Shown here one piece after another: positions 6,862 to 13,376 of a DNA stretch of 13,376 nt. The notes under the pieces were generated by a model that was given only the letters and a program-made list of their open reading frames with translations, did not search any database and was not told where the DNA came from. The DNA is taken from positions 1-13,376 of the forward strand of contig JBHHYS010000062.1 in NCBI GenBank assembly GCA_046757645.1, given 5' to 3'. Position numbers and translations under genes: made by a program. Origin of the DNA: JBHHYS01 sp046757645. GTDB lineage: Bacteria; Acidobacteriota; Terriglobia; Acidiferrales; 2-02-FULL-67-57. Position 1 is the first letter of the stretch. Each line of letters starts with the position of its first letter.

Positions 6862-8163
6862 ATGGGCAAGCGACACCTGAGTTGGGTTCTGGGGTTGACC
6901 CTACTGGCCGTGCTCCCGCTCGGCGCCGCCGAGGCGCTCTGGCAGCCCCTCAACTCCCTCGACGACCTGGCCCGGAACTACGTCCTGCTGGTGCTGCGTC
7001 TGGACAAACACATCGCCGGCTTCAACGACTACTACTATGGGCCCCCGGAGTGGAAGCAACGCGTGGAGGCGGAGGAGAAGATCCCGGTGGGGGAGCTGCG
7101 CCGCGAGGTCGCCGCCTGGCTGGCTGCTCTCAACGGCGTCAAGGGGCCGGCGGCCCGCCGGGGCTGGTTCCGCAAACAACTGATGGCGCTCGACGCCAAC
7201 CTGCGCCAACTCCAGGGCGAAAAGCTCTCTGTCGCCGAACAGGCTCGCTTGCTGTACGACTTGGAGGTTATCCCGCCCCCCAGCGAAGAGCTCGAGGCTG
7301 CCCGGGATAAGCTCGAGCGCTTGCTCCCCGGCCCGGGCCCGCTGGCCGAGCGCCTACAGGCCTGGCGGGAGAAGTTTCATCTGAGCGAAGACCAGTTACC
7401 GAAGGCCTATCGGCTGGCGTTGGAGGTGACCCGCGAGCGCACGCACGCCCTATTGCTGCTGCCCCCCGACGAGGAGGTGGAGCTGTATTTCGTGAAGAAC
7501 AAATCCTGGAGCGCCTACAACTGGTTCCAAGGCAATGCCCACTCCCGCATCGAGGTGAACACCGACCTGCCCGCCCGGGCCACGCACATCTTCGCCTTCG
7601 CCGCCCACGAAGCCTACCCCGGCCACCACACCGACCTCACCACCCGCGAGCAGCGCCTCTATGGGGAGCGCGGCTACTTGGAGTGGTGCGTCAGTCCGCT
7701 CTTCACCCCGGCCAGCACCATGGCCGAAGCCGCCGCCCAGGTGGGTGCGGAAATCGTCCTCAGTCGGGAGGAGAGGCTCGCCTGGCACCGGAATGTCTTC
7801 TTCCCCGCCTTGGGTCTCACCGGCGTGGACGTGGAGTTGTGGCTGAAAGTGGAGGAGGTGCTGGGGACGCTCGGCCGAGCCCGCGAGCGGGTTCCCTTCA
7901 TGCTCTTCGATGAAGGCAAGTCGGAGGAGGAAATTGTCGTCTTCCTGCAACAGTATGCCTTGATGAGTCCCGAGCGGGCCCGCAAAGCGGTCGCCTTCTC
8001 CCGGGCGTGGGGCGCTTATACGTTCAACTACACCGTGGGGCGGGAGATTCTGCGGCGGTATCTGGCCACCGGGAACGCCCGGGCCAAGTTCGTCCAGCTG
8101 CTCACCACCCCCATCTATCCCTCTCTGGTCAAGGAGTGGATTCGCACCGGCGCTGAACCCTGA
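6862..8163 (+). CDS. Secreted DUF885-like protein (metallopeptidase-type HExxPGHH motif)
   Basis: The 433-residue product has a clear signal peptide (basic MGKRH, hydrophobic WVLGLTLLAVLPL, and an Ala-Glu-Ala site near residue 25), so it is likely periplasmic or secreted. The central motif HEAYPGHH (249-256), preceded by FAFAA, matches the DUF885 signature HExxPGHH; that family is thought to be metal-dependent peptidases. Downstream is TPASTMAEAAAQVGAEI (about 281-297), where a glutamate could be a further ligand. The length is shorter than typical DUF885 proteins (about 550-600 residues), so this may be a compact subfamily. ATG 6862 has AGGAG six bases upstream, which decides the start; an open frame extends back to 6793 without a ribosome site. 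It lies 95 nt after the RND pump and may share its transcript. The substrate is unknown. Confidence 0.82.
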   Translation: MGKRHLSWVLGLTLLAVLPLGAAEALWQPLNSLDDLARNYVLLVLRLDKHIAGFNDYYYGPPEWKQRVEAEEKIPVGELRREVAAWLAALNGVKGPAARRGWFRKQLMALDANLRQLQGEKLSVAEQARLLYDLEVIPPPSEELEAARDKLERLLPGPGPLAERLQAWREKFHLSEDQLPKAYRLALEVTRERTHALLLLPPDEEVELYFVKNKSWSAYNWFQGNAHSRIEVNTDLPARATHIFAFAAHEAYPGHHTDLTTREQRLYGERGYLEWCVSPLFTPASTMAEAAAQVGAEIVLSREERLAWHRNVFFPALGLTGVDVELWLKVEEVLGTLGRARERVPFMLFDEGKSEEEIVVFLQQYALMSPERARKAVAFSRAWGAYTFNYTVGREILRRYLATGNARAKFVQLLTTPIYPSLVKEWIRTGAEP

Positions 8164-8274
8164 GCAGCACTCCACGTCCCAGCGGTGCGGCACCCTTTAG
8201 CTGCTGGGGTGCATTGGTCCGTGCCCGTGAGGAAGGAAAGCATAAGCCGGGCTTTTGGTCGCGCGGGGGGGAGG
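8164..8274. other. Convergent spacer between the DUF885-like gene and lon
   Basis: This 111-nt gap holds a 6-bp inverted repeat GCACCC/GGGTGC (8190-8195 and 8207-8212) without a T-tract on either strand. A tiny AAGC/GCTT stem followed by TTTT on the plus strand lies near 8240-8256. Neither is a convincing terminator. No gene is seen. Confidence 0.35.
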
Positions 8275-10725
<2,451 letters not shown>

Positions 10726-10745
10726 AGCAAATCCTCCAGGGCTGG

Positions 10746-10774
10746 AGTGTACACCCGAGATATGATGGTGTCAA
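10746..10774 (-). promoter_or_regulatory. lon promoter (sigma-70 type) with AT-rich upstream tract
   Basis: On the minus strand a perfect TTGACA (10774-10769), a 17-nt spacer and TACACT (10751-10746, 4 of 6) lie just upstream of lon. The predicted transcription start near 10739 gives a leader of only about 14 nt, so the GGAGGA ribosome site (10737-10732) sits at the very 5' end. The adjoining AT-rich tract (about 10775-10860) could act as an UP element. GTGTACAC, an 8-bp palindrome at 10747-10754, overlaps the -10 box and could be an operator. Confidence 0.7.
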
Positions 10775-10807
10775 TGTTATAAAAGATGCATTCTTTCGAC
10801 TAAGCTA

Positions 10808-10836
10808 TTGAATCATTTTAACCTATTGAAAATAAT
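10808..10836 (+). promoter_or_regulatory. Candidate divergent promoter toward the 41-residue membrane protein
   Basis: TTGAAT (10808-10813), a 17-nt spacer and AATAAT (10831-10836, 5 of 6) match a sigma-70 promoter, with transcription starting near 10843 and a leader of about 247 nt. A second candidate, TTGACT (10923-10928) with an 18-nt spacer and AAGAAT (10947-10952), lies nearer the gene. AT-richness makes chance matches likely in the first case. Confidence 0.35.
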
Positions 10837-10926
10837 GGTTTTTTATACGATTTAGATCGCGATTATGCTTTTGCCATCTGGATGGACTGCCTCTTGGCTG
10901 GCGGAAATGCTGGGGCCGGGGCTTGA

Positions 10927-10984
10927 CTTTCCGGTTGCGGGCGGGAAAGAATTGGGGTGCACAAGGATTGATGCCTACCCCAAT
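10927..10984 (+). repeat. Two tandem inverted repeats in the leader of the small ORF
   Basis: The first is CTTTCC (10927-10932) with GGAAAG (10944-10949), loop 11 nt. The second, starting two bases later, is ATTGGGGTGCA (10951-10961) pairing with TGC (10972-10974) and ACCCCAAT (10977-10984) across a 2-nt bulge, with a 10-nt loop. They could be RNA hairpins in a leader or operator sites in DNA. No T-tract follows either one, so they are not ordinary terminators. Confidence 0.5.
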
Positions 10985-11089
10985 GCAAATCCCGCTCGAG
11001 GAAGCTCCATTCGCGCATCGTGCTCGCTTGAGGTGAATCGGCAACGTGTAAGCCTTAGCGGAGAGCCTGCCTGGCAGGGAGGAAGGGCA

Positions 11090-11215
11090 ATGTTTCAGCG
11101 TATCGGCTGGCGGCGCCCCTCGCAAGACGAGCGCCGCTGGTGGCAGATTGAGGGCGTGGTGATACTGGCTGCCGTTCTGCTCATCGGCGCCTTGATGTGG
11201 TTGGCCTTCCGCTAG
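11090..11215 (+). CDS. 41-residue single-pass membrane protein
   Basis: I do not recognise this protein. It has a short basic and tryptophan-containing N-terminus (FQRIGWRRPSQDERRWWQ), then one strong hydrophobic segment (about residues 21-40, EGVVILAAVLLIGALMWLAF) and a terminal Arg. By the positive-inside rule the N-terminus would be cytoplasmic. ATG 11090 is preceded by GGGAGGAAGG, with the GGAGG core seven bases upstream; this strong ribosome site is the main reason to call so short a gene. A small hairpin (CCTGC/GCAGG, 11066-11078) touches the site. The frame is open farther upstream, but without a ribosome site and with non-protein-like composition. It is divergent from lon and ends 18 nt before the stop of the convergent AHSA1 gene. 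A chance ORF remains possible. Confidence 0.55.
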   Translation: MFQRIGWRRPSQDERRWWQIEGVVILAAVLLIGALMWLAFR

Positions 11216-11233
11216 CTCGGGTGCGGGCAGCAG

Positions 11234-11695
11234 CTAGGTGCCACGGCGCTCGAGAAAATCCTTCAGGTTGCCCAGGGTCTCCTTCCAGCCCTTGAGGACC
11301 GCCTCATAGTACCAGTCCCAATCCGGACCGTCGCCGAAGCCATCCTGGCGGACCGTCACCCGAGTCCGCCCGGCCTTCTCCCGAACGGAAATGCTCAGCC
11401 GCATCGGCCCCAGCACCGGCCGTTGGGAGTTGAAATAGACCAGGGGCTCGATGCGAATGCGCTTGTTGGGCTGAAGCGACTTGAGCACACCGCTGACCAC
11501 GTTCTTGTAGCCCTGGTCGGGGGCGCCCCAAGCCAACGCCCACACGCCTCCCTTGCGCTCTTCCACCAAGCCGTTCGTCGCCCCCCACCATTGCTTCATC
11601 TGCTCGGGGTCGAGGAAGGCCCGCAGCACCTGCGCCGGGCTGGCCTGAATCTGCACCGAGCGGGTCACCTTGCGCGTCGAAGCTGCTTCCGCCAT
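11234..11695 (-). CDS. AHSA1-like SRPBCC/START-fold protein
   Basis: The 153-residue product fits the AHSA1 (activator of Hsp90 ATPase homologue 1-like) family of SRPBCC ligand-binding folds. The opening VTRSVQIQASPAQVLRAFLDPEQMKQWWG (strand, then helix ending in the WW motif), the central beta strands (VVSGVLKSL, RIRIEPLVYF, LSISVREKAGRTRVTVRQDGF) and the closing helix YYEAVLKGWKETLGNLKDFLE are typical. Such proteins are small cytoplasmic lipid or hydrophobic ligand binders of mostly unknown role. ATG 11695 is preferred over GTG 11698, because AAGGAG lies five bases before the ATG but only two before the GTG. The ATG overlaps the cca stop by one base (TGATG), so translation is probably coupled to the CCA enzyme. 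No signal peptide is present. Confidence 0.85.
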   Translation of the reverse strand: MAEAASTRKVTRSVQIQASPAQVLRAFLDPEQMKQWWGATNGLVEERKGGVWALAWGAPDQGYKNVVSGVLKSLQPNKRIRIEPLVYFNSQRPVLGPMRLSISVREKAGRTRVTVRQDGFGDGPDWDWYYEAVLKGWKETLGNLKDFLERRGT

Positions 11696-13056
11696 CACCG
11701 CTCCTTGCTTATTTTTTTAGTTTCGACCGGCTGGTGCGAGGAAGGCTGGCGCGGGAACTGCTGTTCCACAAAAGCGCGCGCCTCCTCGGGACTCTTCAAC
11801 GTGCCCTCCAGTTGCGCCTCTTCCACCGCCGCCAGAATCCGGCCCATCTGCGGGCCCGGCGCATAGCCCATGGCTTTCAAGTCGTGCCCGGTCAGCAGCC
11901 GCGGCGGGCGCACCACCTCGGGCGGCAAGCTTTCCACCTGCTCCTTGATGAACTGCCAGTTGGTAAGATCGCCGTGGCTCGCCAGGCAATCCAGCCGGTG
12001 CAGCTCCAGGTGCTCCTCGAAACCGTCCATGGAGATGAAGCGTTTGAAGGTGCTGGGGCGCATCCGGGGGGCGTCCTTGAAGCGCAGGTGGTTCCGCACC
12101 AGGGCCACCACGCGTTCGGTCTCTCGGTTCGACAGCCGCAGTCCTTCGCAAATCTCCGCGGCCATGGCCGCACCCACCTCCGAGTGCTCGTCGAAGCGGA
12201 TGCGCTCGGCCACGCGAAAGGTGGGCGGCTTCCCGACGTCGTGCAAGAGCACGCCCAGGGCGAGGGTGGGGCTGGGCCGCTCCATCTTTGCCAGCATCAT
12301 CAGGGTGTGCACCCAGACGTCGCCTTCGGGGTGGAACTCGGGCGGCTGCGCCACCCCTTTCATTTTCGCCACCTGGGGGAGAAGAATTTCCAGCAAGCCG
12401 GAGGCGTCCAGCAGCTCGAAGGCCCGCCCTGCCCCTCCTTCGGTCAGCATTTTCAGCAGCTCGTCGCGAATCCGTTCCCGGGAAACCTGGGTGATGCTGG
12501 CGCGGTTGGCCCGCAGGGCCGCCCAGGTGTTCTCTTCGATGCGGTACCCGAAGCGGGCGGAAAAGCGGATGGCGCGCAGCAATCGCAATTTGTCTTCGCC
12601 AAAGCGTTCCTGCGGCTCGCCGATGGTGCGGATGAGTCCGGCGCGGAGGTCTTCGCGCCCGCCGACAAAATCCACCACCTCGTCCTTAAGAGGATCGTAG
12701 AGCAGCCCGTTGATGGTGAAGTCGCGCCGCCGCACGTCCTGCTCGGGGGTGCGGGCGTAGCGCACCTCCCGCGGGTGGCGCCCGTCCTGGGTGCCGTGGT
12801 CGGAGCGAAAGGTGGCGATTTCGATTTCCTCACCCTCGACCTGCGCCTTGATCACGCCGAACTGGGCGCCCACGGTGACGGCTCGGGCAAACAGCCGCAG
12901 GACCTCCTCCGGCCTGGCGCTGGTGGCGACGTCGTAGTCGGCGGGCTCGCGGCCCAGCAGCAGGTCGCGCACACAGCCGCCCGCCCAGTAGGCCTGGTGG
13001 CCGGCCTCGACCAGCCGCCGCACCACCGCCGTGGCTTTCTGGCGCAGCTCGCTCAT
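11695..13056 (-). CDS. cca: tRNA nucleotidyltransferase / CCA-adding enzyme with HD domain (class II)
   Basis: Adds CTP and ATP to tRNA 3' ends; the class also contains CC-adding, A-adding and poly(A) polymerases, which cannot be separated safely here. The 453 residues show the class II core: GGCVRD (26-31), the catalytic DYD (40-42), EIEIATFR (77-84), RRRDFTINGLLYDP (109-122), the neck RLLRAIRFSARFGY (158-171) and ISRERIRDEL-like VSRERIRDEL (191-200). A C-terminal HD domain follows, with H250, LLHDVGK (270-276, H272-D273) and H291. ATG 13056 is chosen because the protein-like sequence begins there; the open frame back to 13206 runs through a dispersed repeat. No ribosome site precedes the ATG, but TATAAT lies 7 nt upstream. 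The C-terminal tail after about residue 435 is Gln/Ser/Lys-rich. The downstream AHSA1 gene overlaps by one base. Confidence 0.95.
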   Translation of the reverse strand: MSELRQKATAVVRRLVEAGHQAYWAGGCVRDLLLGREPADYDVATSARPEEVLRLFARAVTVGAQFGVIKAQVEGEEIEIATFRSDHGTQDGRHPREVRYARTPEQDVRRRDFTINGLLYDPLKDEVVDFVGGREDLRAGLIRTIGEPQERFGEDKLRLLRAIRFSARFGYRIEENTWAALRANRASITQVSRERIRDELLKMLTEGGAGRAFELLDASGLLEILLPQVAKMKGVAQPPEFHPEGDVWVHTLMMLAKMERPSPTLALGVLLHDVGKPPTFRVAERIRFDEHSEVGAAMAAEICEGLRLSNRETERVVALVRNHLRFKDAPRMRPSTFKRFISMDGFEEHLELHRLDCLASHGDLTNWQFIKEQVESLPPEVVRPPRLLTGHDLKAMGYAPGPQMGRILAAVEEAQLEGTLKSPEEARAFVEQQFPRQPSSHQPVETKKISKER

Positions 13057-13063
13057 GGTGCCG

Positions 13064-13094
13064 ATTATAACCGCTTGCCTCGGCGCCCTGTCAT
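13064..13094 (-). promoter_or_regulatory. cca promoter, probably giving a leaderless transcript
   Basis: A perfect TATAAT (13069-13064 on the minus strand) predicts a transcription start near 13057, one base before ATG 13056. The best -35-like hexamer is ATGACA (13094-13089, 5 of 6) at a long 19-nt spacing; it is formed by the outer end of the dispersed repeat. At the usual 17-nt spacing no match is seen. Confidence 0.55.
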
Positions 13095-13134
13095 CCCGAG
13101 TCCCGATTTCATCGGGACGAGGGAGCTGCTTTTC
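13087..13134 (+). repeat. REP-like dispersed repeat, copy 1
   Basis: The unit starts CCTGTCATCCCGAG and ends GAGGGAGCTGCTTTTC. Its centre is a perfect 8-bp hairpin GTCCCGAT-TTC-ATCGGGAC (13100-13118). A second, inverted copy lies at 13202-13237. This style of element is, from memory, scattered in many intergenic regions of Acidobacteriota-type genomes. Confidence 0.7.
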
Positions 13135-13201
13135 TGGGAGGATACGGGGCCGCCTTGACGGCGGGGGTTTGGACAGCAAGGTCTTGGCCGAATAAGGGGC
13201 G

Positions 13202-13237
13202 GACAAGCAGATTCTCCACTCCGCTCAGAATGACAGG
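13202..13237 (-). repeat. REP-like dispersed repeat, inverted copy 2
   Basis: Read on the minus strand it begins CCTGTCATTCTGAG, matching copy 1 at 12 of 14 bases, and ends GGAGAATCTGCTTGTC, matching the other end of copy 1. The central hairpin of copy 1 is replaced here by a short CGGAGT-type stretch. The two copies face each other with about 67 nt between them. Confidence 0.65.
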
Positions 13238-13325
13238 AAGCCAGAAACTCTTGAACCGGTAGGCTACTTTTTGTTGCTGCTTTACGGCGGAGTTGAAATC
13301 ACACCCCGCATAATTGGGTTGGCGG

Positions 13326-13364
13326 GTCAGGGCCTGCTTGCCGCAGGCAGGCTTTAGCCCTGAC
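13326..13364 (+). repeat. Nested palindromic repeat
   Basis: The outer arms GTCAGGGC (13326-13333) and GCCCTGAC (13357-13364) are a perfect 8-bp inverted repeat. Inside is a second hairpin, GCCTGC (13332-13337) with GCAGGC (13343-13348). On the minus strand the right arm reads GTCAGGGCTAAAGCC, like extragenic palindromes linked to REP-associated transposases; that link is from memory only. Confidence 0.6.
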
Positions 13365-13376
13365 ATTCAGCGAGTC

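Larger units (their letters stand above)
10726..11089. other. 364-nt divergent regulatory spacer between lon and the small membrane protein gene
   Basis: No protein gene is supported here. The lon-proximal third is AT-rich and contains the lon promoter, two direct copies of CTATTGAA (10805-10812 and 10823-10830, 18 nt apart) and a plus-strand promoter candidate. The remainder is GC-richer and contains three inverted repeats: 10927-10949, 10951-10984 and 11066-11078. The minus-strand open frame across 10823-11125 has no ribosome site and a composition unlike a protein. Confidence 0.6.
13057..13376. other. 320-nt non-coding right end, mostly dispersed repeats
   Basis: Between the cca start and the window edge I see the cca -10 box, two inverted copies of one repeat, a CCGCC/GGCGG mini-hairpin near 13152-13166, and the nested palindrome at 13326-13364. 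Open frames here run through the repeats and lack ribosome sites, so no gene is called. Confidence 0.65.

Noticed and set aside
10865..11089. Possible tRNA or known housekeeping RNA in the spacer
   Set aside because: No cloverleaf, T-loop GGTTCGAATCC-type box, SRP or tmRNA hallmark could be found by eye.
10823..11125. 100-residue minus-strand frame in the lon spacer
   Set aside because: No ribosome site, odd composition, and it crosses inverted repeats and promoter-like sequence.
11734..13158. 474-residue plus-strand frame antisense to cca
   Set aside because: Shadow frame of low complexity; it also runs into the dispersed repeat at the right end.
13109..13366. 85-residue minus-strand frame at the right end
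   Set aside because: It is composed of repeat DNA and has no ribosome site or protein-like pattern.

Overview
The window looks like chromosomal DNA from a high-GC Gram-negative bacterium. It carries a periplasmic adaptor with an RND inner-membrane pump, a signal-peptide metalloprotease-like protein, Lon, a class II CCA-adding enzyme and a dGTPase-like HD hydrolase. The gene mix and the dispersed 'CTGTCATCCCGAG...' repeats at the right end fit an Acidobacteriota-type genome. That is an inference from style, because no rRNA or marker gene is present. Most of the DNA is clearly GC-rich by eye. Two stretches are AT-richer: about 860-1545 (an accessory ORF and its downstream spacer) and about 10770-10870 (the lon upstream spacer).

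Layout, left to right. A dGTPase-like HD hydrolase runs leftward off the window (1-844, minus). Divergent from it is a low-GC ORF (892-1419, plus) that I read as a possible PBECR/RelE-like nuclease-fold protein. Its last codons form half of a strong intrinsic terminator that serves the convergent TPR membrane protein (1549-2280, minus). A divergent promoter region then leads to a tightly coupled adaptor-pump pair (2478-3575 and 3572-6766, plus), followed 95 nt later by a secreted DUF885-like protein (6862-8163, plus). No outer-membrane channel gene is present. Lon (8275-10725, minus) converges on that gene.

Upstream of lon is a 364-nt spacer. It holds a well-formed lon promoter, a plus-strand promoter candidate and several inverted repeats, ahead of a 41-residue single-pass membrane protein (11090-11215, plus). 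That small gene converges with a minus-strand pair: the CCA-adding enzyme (11695-13056) and, overlapping its stop, an AHSA1/SRPBCC protein (11234-11695). The CCA start lies about 1 nt downstream of the predicted transcription start, so the mRNA may be leaderless. The last 320 nt are non-coding and consist largely of dispersed palindromic repeats.

Functionally this is mostly housekeeping: nucleotide pool control, protein quality control, tRNA maturation and envelope efflux. I see no clear defence island, prophage, CRISPR array or biosynthetic cluster. The best candidates for something undescribed are the low-GC nuclease-fold-like ORF, the structured leader ahead of the 41-residue membrane protein, and the repeat family whose edge touches the cca promoter.
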